Source: Flavobacterium sp. LC2016-13 (GTDB lineage Bacteria > Bacteroidota > Bacteroidia > Flavobacteriales > Flavobacteriaceae). Taken from it: 64,000 nt of DNA. The notes beneath the pieces were generated by a model that was not told the origin of the DNA, did no database searches, and saw nothing but the letters and a program-made list of their open reading frames with translations. Position numbers and translations under genes: made by a program. This document shows, piece by piece, positions 16,038 to 23,843 of the stretch (position 1 is the first letter of the stretch; every line of letters begins with the position of its first letter). The stretch covers positions 186,001 through 250,000 of the forward strand of contig NZ_WMDQ01000007.1 of the NCBI RefSeq assembly GCF_009707955.1, written 5' to 3'.

Positions 16038-16958
16038 TTACTTATACCATTTCTTAATTTGAGATAAAAATTGATTTTGTTGATCAACGAATAAATAATG
16101 CGAACAATTTTCAAATAAAGCAAAATGATTTTCTCCAGCTATACTTTTAATCGAACTAATTTGTGCGTTAGAAAAAATTCCATCCTCTTTTCCGTAAATA
16201 GCATAAATAGGAATTCCTGCTGCTTTTATCTTTTTTAAGAAAGGTCTGCTGTCGATATTGTTTTGCTTTTCGTTTTGATAAAAAAGTAAAGGAGCATTTT
16301 TGTTTCTAATGTTGGTTTTAAAAAATTCACCCGCTTCATAATCACTATATAATTTTTTTGAAGCTTCTGTTGGATTAGGCATTTTGAAATAATTATTCTC
16401 TCCGGCTAAGTCAAAACATCCTTTTCGATATTCGGCCGAGTTTTTATTTAGGTTTTCAACTGCACTTATTTTATTTAATTGATTTGAATTACTTTTATCA
16501 GTTGCTGTTTTTGTAACCGAGTTTAAAATATGATCATACGTTTCCTGTTGCGAAAATAAAGCGCCAGCCAAAATTAGAGAACTAACATTTTGCGGATATT
16601 TCTCGGCGTAAAGAGTCGCAACCAAACCGCCAAAACTATGAGCAAGAAGTATTACTTGCTGCAAATGATTTTCTTTTAAAATTGAATTTAAATCCTGAAA
16701 AGCTTCTTCATAAGTAAACTTTGCGTTGAGGTCTGTAGATCTTCCTTCGCCTCTTCGATCGTAAACAATTACATAAAAACCTGTATCAGCCAATTTTTGA
16801 GCCGTAGTTCCTTCAAATAAAGTCGAATTACCACTTGGGCCTCCGTGAACAAAAACTACGGCTTTATCTTTCGTATTTCCGTATGTTTTGATATAAAGAT
16901 TTTGTCCGTTTGCAAAAAGGGATATTGTTAAAATGAAAATTAATAGTAAATGTTTCAT
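16038..16958 (-). CDS. Secreted alpha/beta-hydrolase (proline iminopeptidase-like)
   Basis: 306 residues with a signal peptide (MKHLLLIFILTISLFANGQ). The oxyanion motif is FVHGGPSGN (about 35-43), the nucleophile Ser lies in AHSFGG (about 107), the acid is probably in YGKEDGIFS, and the His in ENCSHYLFV. The HGGPS motif is typical of proline iminopeptidases and related hydrolases. Export suggests a periplasmic substrate. Its start ATG overlaps the MFS stop by one base, so it is cotranscribed with the MFS transporter and possibly recJ. Confidence 0.85.
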   Translation of the reverse strand: MKHLLLIFILTISLFANGQNLYIKTYGNTKDKAVVFVHGGPSGNSTLFEGTTAQKLADTGFYVIVYDRRGEGRSTDLNAKFTYEEAFQDLNSILKENHLQQVILLAHSFGGLVATLYAEKYPQNVSSLILAGALFSQQETYDHILNSVTKTATDKSNSNQLNKISAVENLNKNSAEYRKGCFDLAGENNYFKMPNPTEASKKLYSDYEAGEFFKTNIRNKNAPLLFYQNEKQNNIDSRPFLKKIKAAGIPIYAIYGKEDGIFSNAQISSIKSIAGENHFALFENCSHYLFVDQQNQFLSQIKKWYK

Positions 16959-18238
16959 TACTCCATATTTTGATGATCTTCCATATCTTTATTAAGATCT
17001 AAATTTCTAAATGTCGGCGATTTTAATGCCGTTACGATAACAGTCAAAAGTGTGATGCTTCCTCCAAAAACAACAGATGTTACAGTTCCCATTAATTTAG
17101 CTGTTGCACCACTTTCAAAAGCACCTAATTCATTAGAAGATCCAACAAAAATTGAATTTACGGCACCAACTCTTCCACGCATATGATCGGGAGTTTTAAG
17201 CTGTAAAATCGTTTGACGAATTACTACAGAAATTCCATCAGCAAGTCCACTCAAAAATAGAGCAAAAACAGAAAGCCAGAATGATGTAGAAATACCAAAT
17301 AAGATGATAGATAATCCGAAAACAAATATGGCAACTAAAAGTTTCTTTCCTGCATTTTTATATAAAGGCACATACGCAGAAACGAGCATCGTGATGAAAG
17401 CTCCTACTGCAGGAGCAGCTCTTAATATACCAAAACCTTCAGCACCAACTTTTAAAATATCCTGGGCAAAAATAGGCAATAAGGCTACAGCGCCTCCAAA
17501 AAGTACTGCAATCATGTCAAGTGATAAGGCGCCTAAAACAATTTGGTTTTTAAACACGAAAGTTAAACCTTCCGTAAGACTGTCTTTTATTGATTCTCCA
17601 ATCTTTGGATTTGTGATTGGTTTTTTACTAATTTGTGATAAGGCAATTAAGGAAAGAATTGAGAATCCAAAAACCATGCACATTGACCAGTGAACACCAA
17701 TCCAGTTAATTGAGAATCCAGCCAGCGCCGGTCCCATAACGGCTCCGATTTGCCAAACTGAACTGCTCCAGGTAGCAGCATTTGGATATGCTTTTTTAGG
17801 GATAATTAGCGATAGAAGAGAAAAAATAGTTGGCCCAAGAAAAGCTCTGACTAATCCGCCCAAAAAGACTAAAGTGTAAATTGAATATAAAATAACAGTT
17901 GGAGATAAATCACCAACAATTTTGGGCCAGGTCAATAAAAACAATCCAAAACTAATTACAGAAAATCCCAGAATACATTTTACCAATAATCCTTTCTTTT
18001 CCTTTTGGTCAACAATATGTCCGGCAAATAAAGCCATACCAACGGCAGGAATAACTTCCATTAGACCAATAATTCCTAACGAAAGTGGATTTTTGGTTAA
18101 ACTATAAACTTCCCATTCTATAACGATAAACTGCATAGCCCAGGCAAAAACCATAGCAAAACGCAATAATAAAAACACATTAAATTCTCTGTAACGCAAT
18201 GCCTGATAAGGATCGGCTTTTTTTGTTTTATTCTTCAT
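16958..18238 (-). CDS. MFS transporter (MFS_3/EntS-like)
   Basis: 426 residues with about 11-12 membrane helices. It begins PYQALRYREFNVFLLLRF, the usual start of the MFS_3 branch that includes enterobactin and macrolide exporters. ADGISVVIRQTILQLKTPDH then MRGRVGAVNSIFVGSSNELG is the conserved inter-domain signature of this branch (DxxRGRV-like). It is predicted to export a small molecule, not identifiable from sequence. It overlaps the recJ stop region by about 11 bases and the hydrolase start by one, giving a tight recJ-MFS-hydrolase run. Confidence 0.88.
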   Translation of the reverse strand: MKNKTKKADPYQALRYREFNVFLLLRFAMVFAWAMQFIVIEWEVYSLTKNPLSLGIIGLMEVIPAVGMALFAGHIVDQKEKKGLLVKCILGFSVISFGLFLLTWPKIVGDLSPTVILYSIYTLVFLGGLVRAFLGPTIFSLLSLIIPKKAYPNAATWSSSVWQIGAVMGPALAGFSINWIGVHWSMCMVFGFSILSLIALSQISKKPITNPKIGESIKDSLTEGLTFVFKNQIVLGALSLDMIAVLFGGAVALLPIFAQDILKVGAEGFGILRAAPAVGAFITMLVSAYVPLYKNAGKKLLVAIFVFGLSIILFGISTSFWLSVFALFLSGLADGISVVIRQTILQLKTPDHMRGRVGAVNSIFVGSSNELGAFESGATAKLMGTVTSVVFGGSITLLTVIVTALKSPTFRNLDLNKDMEDHQNME

Positions 18239-19928
18239 TTGTTCTAATATCTTTTAGCATAAGTTGAGTAGAAACAGTGCCATTCCACTCGTTTTCAGAT
18301 AGGGAATAAGCCAACTGAAAAGGATTTTGATTTTTTGTAATGTCTATTTTTTTTCCGAGTCCAAAGCCAATTGCTGCAATTCCATCTGAATTATTTTGCT
18401 TAACAAATAATCTCAAATGCTCTTCATCTGCACCTAAAGTTTTGGCGTAACCGGTATCTTTTACATCTTTTGTCATAAAAACCGGCGTCATATTTTGCGG
18501 GCCAAAAGGTTCGAATTGTTTCAAAATCCGAACAAGTTTTGGAGTAATGTCAGAGAAATTAATTTCGGCATCAACTTCTATTTCCGGTGTTCGCATTTCG
18601 GGTAAAATCGTTTCTTCGACTTGTTTCTCGAAAGCAGCTTTAAAAGTTTTATAATTCTCAGCTTTCAAAGTCATTCCCGCTGCGTACATGTGACCTCCAA
18701 ATTGTTCCAAATGTTCAGCGCAGGCATCTAATGCATTGTAAACATCAAATCCTTTTACAGATCGCGCAGAAGCAGCATATTTATCACCGCTTTTGGTAAA
18801 AACCAAAGTTGGACGATAATAGGTTTCGATTAATCGTGAAGCCACAATCCCGATAACACCTTTATGCCAGTCTTCCTGAAAAACAACTGTCGAAAATTTA
18901 TTCTCTTCCTGATTTTCTATGATTTGCTGAAAAGCTTCTTTGGTAATTCTTTTGTCTAAATCTTTTCGGTCAGAATTGTATTGTTCTATTTCTGAAGCAA
19001 ATTGTTGTGCTTGTTCAAAATTAAATTCCGTCAACAATTCAACCGCATGGTTTCCGTGTTTAATTCTTCCGGCAGCATTTATTCTCGGAGAAATTATAAA
19101 AACAACATCAGTTATGTCTAAAACTTTCTTTTTTACCTGATGTACCAAAGCTTTAATTCCGGGTCTTGGATCACTATTAATAACTTGTAATCCGAAATAA
19201 GCCAAAACTCGATTTTCGCCAGTAATAGGAACAATATCTGCGGCAATTGCCGTAGCAACTAAATCCAGATATTGAACCAAATCTTCAATAGTTTGGTTTC
19301 GGTTTTTTCCTAAAGCCTGAATCAATTTAAACCCAACGCCGCAACCGCATAATTCATCATACGGATACGAACAATCTTCTCTTTTCGGATCTAAAATAGC
19401 AACTGCATCCGGCAGCATATTTCCGGGTCTGTGGTGATCGCAAATAATAAAATCGATATTTTTTTCTTTTGCGTAGGCGATATGGTCAATAGATTTGATT
19501 CCACAATCGAGTGCAATAATTAACGAAAATCCGTTATCGTCTGCAAAGTCAATTCCTTTAAAAGAAATTCCGTAGCCTTCATCATAACGATCCGGAATAT
19601 AAGTCGCAATATTTGGATAATATGATTTTAAATACGCTGAAACCAAAGAAACTGCAGTTGTTCCGTCGACATCGTAATCACCAAAAACCAAAATATTTTC
19701 CTGATTTTCAATCGCCAATTCTATTCGGGAAACCGCTTTATCCATGTCTTTCATCAAATACGGATCGTGAAGATGTTCTAACGAAGGACGAAAGAAGTTT
19801 TTGGCATCTTCAAAAGTTTCAATGCCACGCTGAATCAAAAGTGTTGCTACAAAATCTTCTACATTTAAGGCTTGCGCCAAATGTTTGATTTTATCTTCAG
19901 AAGGTTTTGGTTTTAATGTCCAACGCAT
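18228..19928 (-). CDS. recJ: Single-stranded-DNA-specific 5'-3' exonuclease RecJ
   Basis: 566 residues, the normal length. DHH-family motifs appear in order: FGDYDVDGTTA (82-92, ligands Asp84 and Asp86), ALDCG (139-143), CDHHRPG (163-169), the mid-domain GRIKHGNHAVELL, and the DHHA1 motif GGHMYAAGMTL. RecJ degrades ssDNA in recombination and mismatch repair in the cytoplasm. Upstream lies a repeat element (19933-20117) that separates it from the HopJ-family gene, so recJ probably starts its own transcript, continuing into the MFS and hydrolase genes. Confidence 0.96.
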   Translation of the reverse strand: MRWTLKPKPSEDKIKHLAQALNVEDFVATLLIQRGIETFEDAKNFFRPSLEHLHDPYLMKDMDKAVSRIELAIENQENILVFGDYDVDGTTAVSLVSAYLKSYYPNIATYIPDRYDEGYGISFKGIDFADDNGFSLIIALDCGIKSIDHIAYAKEKNIDFIICDHHRPGNMLPDAVAILDPKREDCSYPYDELCGCGVGFKLIQALGKNRNQTIEDLVQYLDLVATAIAADIVPITGENRVLAYFGLQVINSDPRPGIKALVHQVKKKVLDITDVVFIISPRINAAGRIKHGNHAVELLTEFNFEQAQQFASEIEQYNSDRKDLDKRITKEAFQQIIENQEENKFSTVVFQEDWHKGVIGIVASRLIETYYRPTLVFTKSGDKYAASARSVKGFDVYNALDACAEHLEQFGGHMYAAGMTLKAENYKTFKAAFEKQVEETILPEMRTPEIEVDAEINFSDITPKLVRILKQFEPFGPQNMTPVFMTKDVKDTGYAKTLGADEEHLRLFVKQNNSDGIAAIGFGLGKKIDITKNQNPFQLAYSLSENEWNGTVSTQLMLKDIRTNEE

Positions 19929-19932
19929 GGTT

Positions 19933-20117
19933 GATTTTAGATTTTAGAGTGTAGATTTTAGATTGTAGATTTCTAAAATCGTTTAATCAGTAACGTAATT
20001 ATTTTTTAATCGGTGATCGAAATATTCGATTTTAACTTTGACAAAGTTTTAAGAATTTATATTTCAGAGCTTAGTAGCTTTCAGAAATCTAAAATCTACA
20101 CTCTAAAATCTAAAATT
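19933..20117. repeat. Element bounded by roughly 34-base inverted repeats between hopJ-like gene and recJ
   Basis: The left arm (19933-19973) reads GATTTTAGATTTTAGAGTGT and continues AGATTTTAGATT. The right arm (20084-20117), on the minus strand, reads AATTTTAGATTTTAGAGTGT then AGATTTTAGATTTC. The arms are nearly identical and enclose about 110 bases without a gene. The right arm touches the stop of the HopJ-family gene. Confidence 0.55.
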
Positions 20118-20460
20118 ATTTTGCTTCCAATGCATTTCCTTCAAACTTAATTCCGTCCCAGCCCAAGTTGATGAAGTTTCTAATGTTTTGGTGATTTGTT
20201 CCGTTTGGATCTCCCAAAACTTCTTCAAAATAAAAAGCACCGAAACAGGCTAAAGTTTCTTCTTTGCTTAAGTTTTGCAATTTTGCGAAAGAAAACAATT
20301 TGCAAGAACCTGAGTTTTGTCCGGCAGCATTATGCTGTGTTCCGTTTTGAAAAGCAGTTGGTGTAAAAGTGTAATTTTCTTCGATTACCGCAATAGTTTC
20401 TGGAAATGTTATTTGAGTTGGTGTTTGTTTTACTTTTTGTAAAAAGGTTTGGATGCTCAT
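20116..20460 (-). CDS. HopJ-family protein (type III effector HopJ domain)
   Basis: 114 residues from the ATG at 20460. The frame is open nine codons further to a GTG at 20487, but that extension is part of a dispersed palindrome, so the ATG is preferred. The whole protein matches the HopJ family: TFLQKVKQTPTQITFPETIA, then FQNGTQHNAAGQNSGSCKLF, and CFGAFYFEEVLGDPNGTNHQ with IRNFINLGWDGI. Despite the name, such genes are widespread in free-living bacteria without type III secretion and their function is unknown. No signal peptide is present. Confidence 0.85.
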   Translation of the reverse strand: MSIQTFLQKVKQTPTQITFPETIAVIEENYTFTPTAFQNGTQHNAAGQNSGSCKLFSFAKLQNLSKEETLACFGAFYFEEVLGDPNGTNHQNIRNFINLGWDGIKFEGNALEAK

Positions 20461-20479
20461 ATTGTTGGGTATTAGTTTT

Positions 20480-20545
20480 TTTGCCACGAATTACACTAAT
20501 TTTTCACGAATTGAATTAGTGGAAATTAGTGTAATTCGTGGCAAA
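20480..20545. repeat. Perfect 23-base inverted repeat (GCCACGAATTACACTAATTT)
   Basis: TTTGCCACGAATTACACTAA then TTT at 20480-20502 is repeated exactly on the opposite strand at 20523-20545, with a 20-base loop. Such GCCACGAATT / AATTCGTGGC words are dispersed repeats in Flavobacterium intergenic regions. The left arm overlaps the possible GTG start of the HopJ-family gene. Confidence 0.65.
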
Positions 20546-20594
20546 TTTATTTTATTAATCTGTGTTAATCCTTTTAATCTGTGGCATAAATAAT

Positions 20595-21320
20595 TTAATC
20601 TTCTTGTTCATCATCCTTAGAAAACTTACTTTTCTTAGGTTCTTTTATGATTGTTTTCCCTGCAACGACAACAACAATTTCGCCGCGTGGTGCTGTTTTT
20701 TCAAAATGAGTTAGAACTTCTCTTGCGGTTCCGCGAACATTTTCTTCGTGTAATTTTGATAATTCCCTTGAAACACAAACTTGCCTGTCTTCTCCAAAAT
20801 ACTGAATAAATTCAGCTAAAGTTTTTACTAATTTATGTGGAGAAACATACAGAATCATTGTTCGGGTTTCTTCGGCTAAAGCCAAAAATCGAGTCTGACG
20901 CCCTTTTTTATCAGGCAGAAAACCTTCAAAAATAAACTTGTCGTTTGGCAGTCCGCTGTTTACAAGTGCAGGAACAAAAGCTGTTGCTCCGGGTAAACAT
21001 TCTACTTCAATTTTATTTTCGACACAAGCGCGTGTCAATAAAAAACCCGGATCTGAAATCGCCGGAGTTCCTGCATCTGAAATTAAGGCGATAGTTTCGC
21101 CGGCTTTCAAACGTGCAATCAGGTTTTCGGTTGTTTTATGTTCGTTGTGCATATGATGGCTGTGCATGTGCGTGCCAATTTCAAAATGCTTCAACAATTT
21201 TCCACTCGTTCTGGTGTCTTCAGCCAAGATCAAATCGACCTCTTTCAGAATCCGAATGGCACGAAAAGTCATGTCTTCTAGATTGCCAATTGGCGTTGGA
21301 ACGATATATAATTTAGACAT
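20595..21320 (-). CDS. rsmI: 16S rRNA (cytidine1402-2'-O)-methyltransferase
   Basis: 241 residues. It opens with KLYIVPTPIGNLEDMTFRAI (SAM-binding GNLxD), then DLILAEDTRTSGKLLKHF, and ALISDAGTPAISDPGFLL with the catalytic region, GATAFVPALVNSGLPNDKF and YVSPHKL. A short charged tail (KKSKFSKDDEQED) ends the protein, which is usual in this group. RsmI 2'-O-methylates C1402 in the 16S rRNA decoding centre. It is monocistronic on the minus strand between two repeat-containing spacers. Confidence 0.96.
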   Translation of the reverse strand: MSKLYIVPTPIGNLEDMTFRAIRILKEVDLILAEDTRTSGKLLKHFEIGTHMHSHHMHNEHKTTENLIARLKAGETIALISDAGTPAISDPGFLLTRACVENKIEVECLPGATAFVPALVNSGLPNDKFIFEGFLPDKKGRQTRFLALAEETRTMILYVSPHKLVKTLAEFIQYFGEDRQVCVSRELSKLHEENVRGTAREVLTHFEKTAPRGEIVVVVAGKTIIKEPKKSKFSKDDEQED

Positions 21321-21423
21321 ATATTTTTATATTATAACACGAATTGACACTGATTACAAGTGTTTTAAAAAATTTCAGAAAGAAAAAATTCGTGTTAATT
21401 CGTGAAATCTGTGTTTTATTTTT

Positions 21424-22464
21424 TTATGAGAATTTTTTCTCTACAATTCCAAGAAAACGCTCTGCGTAATCGTCTTTTCCTTCCCAATTATTATAATCCG
21501 GTTTTACCATGTTTTCGATAAATTCCTGAGCTTCACCATACGTATCAAATGTCAATAATTGATTTAAAACGCGGCTGTAATCTTCAGTACTGTTTCCGAA
21601 AAGGTTTTTAGTAAATGCAATTCGGTCATTCAAATCAATGTGAAAACCTTTTGCCAGTTTTTCATTTAACGGAACTGTTTTTGGTTTTGCAGATTCCAAA
21701 GTAGTTGTCTCAACTATTTTTTTCTCGTTGAATTCATTTATTGTTGGAGTCGGAGAAGAGGTATTTTCAATACTGTCTACTTTTACAAATTGTGTATCGG
21801 CATAATTAACGCCCAAAATATCTTCAAATGAAATATGATGAATTGGAGTTGATTTTGTATCTGTTTCAACTTTTGGTTCTTCAGTTTTTGCTTCAGTTTT
21901 TTGCTCTTCTACTTTTTCTTCTATATCTAATTCAAAAGCAGGTTTAAAATCAGGAATTGGTTTCGATTCGCTTATAGTTCTAAAATAGTGCTCTGTAGCG
22001 GTTTCTTTTTTGGTTTCTGCAACCGGTTCTTCTGTTTTTTCAATAATAGGTTCTTCAATTACTGCAACAGGTTCTGGAATTGTTTCTACAACAGCTTCCG
22101 GAATTACTTCTTCCGGAATTTCAGCAACAACTTCTTCCTTAGTTTCTTCTTTTGTTTCTTCAATAACTTCAGGTTCAGGAGTTGCTTCAACTGCAATTTC
22201 TGCAGCTGGAGCCGGAACTTCAGCTTTAACTTCTGATGGAATTATTTCTTCTTTTTCGAAAATAGTTTCAATTTGAGAAGTAATTTCACTGTGACTGATT
22301 GTTGGTTTTGCAGTGTCAAAATTTTCATCTACAAATTTTAAAATCGCTAATTTCTCGTATAATTTCTGCGTTTCAAGATATAATTGATTGATATCGGATT
22401 TATTTTTAAGCTTTAAAATTCGATGTGCAATGCTGATTAAATCGGCTTCCAATTTTTTTTTCAT
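21424..22464 (-). CDS. Unknown cytoplasmic protein with long Glu/Pro/Val-rich linker
   Basis: 346 residues. The N-terminal 60 residues are helical (DLISIAHRILKLKNKSDINQ). Residues about 75-200 are a low-complexity Glu/Pro/Val/Ala/Thr linker with repeats such as EETKEE and VEEQKTE. The C-terminal about 80 residues form a conserved-looking helical domain (KLAKGFHIDLNDRIAFTKNL, then FIENMVKPDYNNWEGKDDYA) ending FLGIVEKKFS. Proteins with this tail occur across Flavobacteriia next to tdk, but I know no function. It has no signal peptide. The linker produces long open frames on the other strand, which are artefacts. Confidence 0.75.
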   Translation of the reverse strand: MKKKLEADLISIAHRILKLKNKSDINQLYLETQKLYEKLAILKFVDENFDTAKPTISHSEITSQIETIFEKEEIIPSEVKAEVPAPAAEIAVEATPEPEVIEETKEETKEEVVAEIPEEVIPEAVVETIPEPVAVIEEPIIEKTEEPVAETKKETATEHYFRTISESKPIPDFKPAFELDIEEKVEEQKTEAKTEEPKVETDTKSTPIHHISFEDILGVNYADTQFVKVDSIENTSSPTPTINEFNEKKIVETTTLESAKPKTVPLNEKLAKGFHIDLNDRIAFTKNLFGNSTEDYSRVLNQLLTFDTYGEAQEFIENMVKPDYNNWEGKDDYAERFLGIVEKKFS

Positions 22465-22601
22465 AACTGTTGAAATTATAGTGAATAGGGTATTTTAGTG
22501 TATTTTGTATTGAATGTCTTTATTCCTGGAGAAAATTGACGAGATGTGTTTTTATTTCTGTTAATAAGCGTTTGCGAATCTTCGATTTGATAAAAATTTT
22601 C

Positions 22602-22609
22602 TACTTTTG
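22602..22609 (+). promoter_or_regulatory. Promoter -7 box (TACTTTTG) upstream of tdk
   Basis: TACTTTTG matches TAnnTTTG. It would give a leader of about 85 bases before the tdk ATG at 22701. No riboswitch-like structure is evident in the leader. Confidence 0.45.
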
Positions 22610-22700
22610 AAAAAACGTTAAAACAGTAAAATTTAGCGTCAATTTATTACCATTACAAAGTAATAAAAACTATTCATCATTAAAGGTAGAAAAATACAAA

Positions 22701-23291
22701 ATGTTTCTCGAAAATACAGTAAATCACAAAGAACAATTTGGTTGGATTGAAGTTATTTGTGGATCAATGTTTTCGGGTAAAACCGAGGAGTTAATTCGCA
22801 GATTAAAACGCGCCCAATTTGCCAAACAAAAAATCGAAATTTTTAAACCTGCTATTGATACCCGCTATCATGACGAATTGGTGGTATCGCACGATGCCAA
22901 CGAAATTCGCTCAACGCCGGTTCCGGCCGCTGCCAATATTGCTATTTTAGCACAAGGCTGCGACGTTATTGGTATTGATGAAGCACAGTTTTTTGATGAT
23001 GAAATTGTTACAGTTTGTAATGATCTTGCCAATCAGGGAATTCGCGTGATAGTCGCAGGACTTGATATGGATTTTAAAGGAAATCCTTTCGGGCCAATGC
23101 CGGCACTTATGGCAACGGCAGAATATGTGACTAAAGTTCATGCTGTTTGTACCAGAACAGGAAATCTTGCGAATTATAGTTTCCGTAAAACAGATAACGA
23201 TAAATTGGTAATGCTTGGCGAAACCGAAGAATATGAGCCTTTAAGCCGTGCCGCTTATTATAATGCAATGAGAAAAAACCAGGAGAAATAA
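22701..23291 (+). CDS. tdk: Thymidine kinase (class II)
   Basis: 196 residues. The P-loop is GSMFSGKTEELIRR (21-34), followed by the catalytic Glu in IDEAQFFDD (about 95) and the lid/substrate region FKGNPFGPMPALMATAEYVT. It phosphorylates thymidine to dTMP in nucleoside salvage. The usual structural zinc site of class II kinases (CxxC plus a C-terminal Cys/His) is degenerate: the first pair reads CTRTG and no C-terminal Cys or His ligands follow. It may be cotranscribed with the downstream 142-residue gene (30-base gap). Confidence 0.95.
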   Translation: MFLENTVNHKEQFGWIEVICGSMFSGKTEELIRRLKRAQFAKQKIEIFKPAIDTRYHDELVVSHDANEIRSTPVPAAANIAILAQGCDVIGIDEAQFFDDEIVTVCNDLANQGIRVIVAGLDMDFKGNPFGPMPALMATAEYVTKVHAVCTRTGNLANYSFRKTDNDKLVMLGETEEYEPLSRAAYYNAMRKNQEK

Positions 23292-23321
23292 GCTCTTTTT
23301 TCGAAACAAACAAATTTTAAA

Positions 23322-23750
23322 ATGCAGCAACCATCAAAGAAAAAAAGATTAATTGTTTTAGTAATAAGTGGAATTATAGCATTATCAGCAAGTTTAATTC
23401 TTTATTATTCTCCTAAAGATCCTAATTTAAATATCGAAATAACAGAATTGGTAGCAAAGTATAATGAAAATTGTCCTTTATTAATTCAACCAGGAATTCG
23501 TTTGGATAGCGTTAGTTTGCCTAAAAAACAAGTTGTTCAGTATAATTTGACTTTAGTAAATGTTGAAAAAGAAACTGCAGAAATTGGAACGATTAAAGAA
23601 AATATTGAACAAAGTTTAATTAGTACAGCTAAAGCGAATCCCGGTATTAAAACATTTCGCGACAATAATTTTACTTTGATTTATCATTACAGTGATGTAA
23701 AAAAAGTTTATTTATTTGAAGTTACTATAGTTCCTGATCAATATAAATAA
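23322..23750 (+). CDS. Unknown protein with N-terminal membrane anchor
   Basis: 142 residues. A basic N-terminus (MQQPSKKKRL) precedes one membrane helix (about 11-27, IVLVISGIIALSASLIL). The rest is a soluble, probably periplasmic alpha/beta domain (LIQPGIRLDSVSLPKKQVVQ, then YHYSDVKKVYLFEVTIVPDQ). I do not recognise the family. It follows tdk closely in the same direction and is followed by a strong terminator, so the two form a transcription unit. Confidence 0.65.
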   Translation: MQQPSKKKRLIVLVISGIIALSASLILYYSPKDPNLNIEITELVAKYNENCPLLIQPGIRLDSVSLPKKQVVQYNLTLVNVEKETAEIGTIKENIEQSLISTAKANPGIKTFRDNNFTLIYHYSDVKKVYLFEVTIVPDQYK

Positions 23751-23761
23751 TTCGAAAAAAA

Positions 23762-23804
23762 CAAACCCCGACAGATTTCAAAATCTATCGGGGTTTGTTT
23801 TTTT
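23762..23804 (+). terminator. CCCGACAG-type hairpin terminator
   Basis: CAAACCCCGACAGATTT is mirrored by AAATCTATCGGGGTTTG across two bases, then a T-run. It ends the tdk transcription unit. Similar CCCGACAG hairpins are at 52094 and, degraded, at 35089. Confidence 0.85.
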
Positions 23805-23831
23805 AAATGAACTTCTATTTCTTATATGGTT
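23802..23831 (-). repeat. Copy of the ACCATATAAG...TTCATTTA dispersed repeat
   Basis: On the minus strand it reads AACCATATAAGAAATAGAAG then TTCATTTAA, the same end sequence as the element at 4933-5101. It sits between the terminator and the rpoN stop. Confidence 0.5.
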
Positions 23832-23843
23832 AAAGAAAATAAC

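Noticed and set aside
21988..22276. Plus-strand frames rich in Phe/Asn/Cys or Ser/Thr/Gly opposite the 346-residue gene
   Set aside because: They mirror the low-complexity Glu/Pro/Val linker on the other strand and are artefacts of it.
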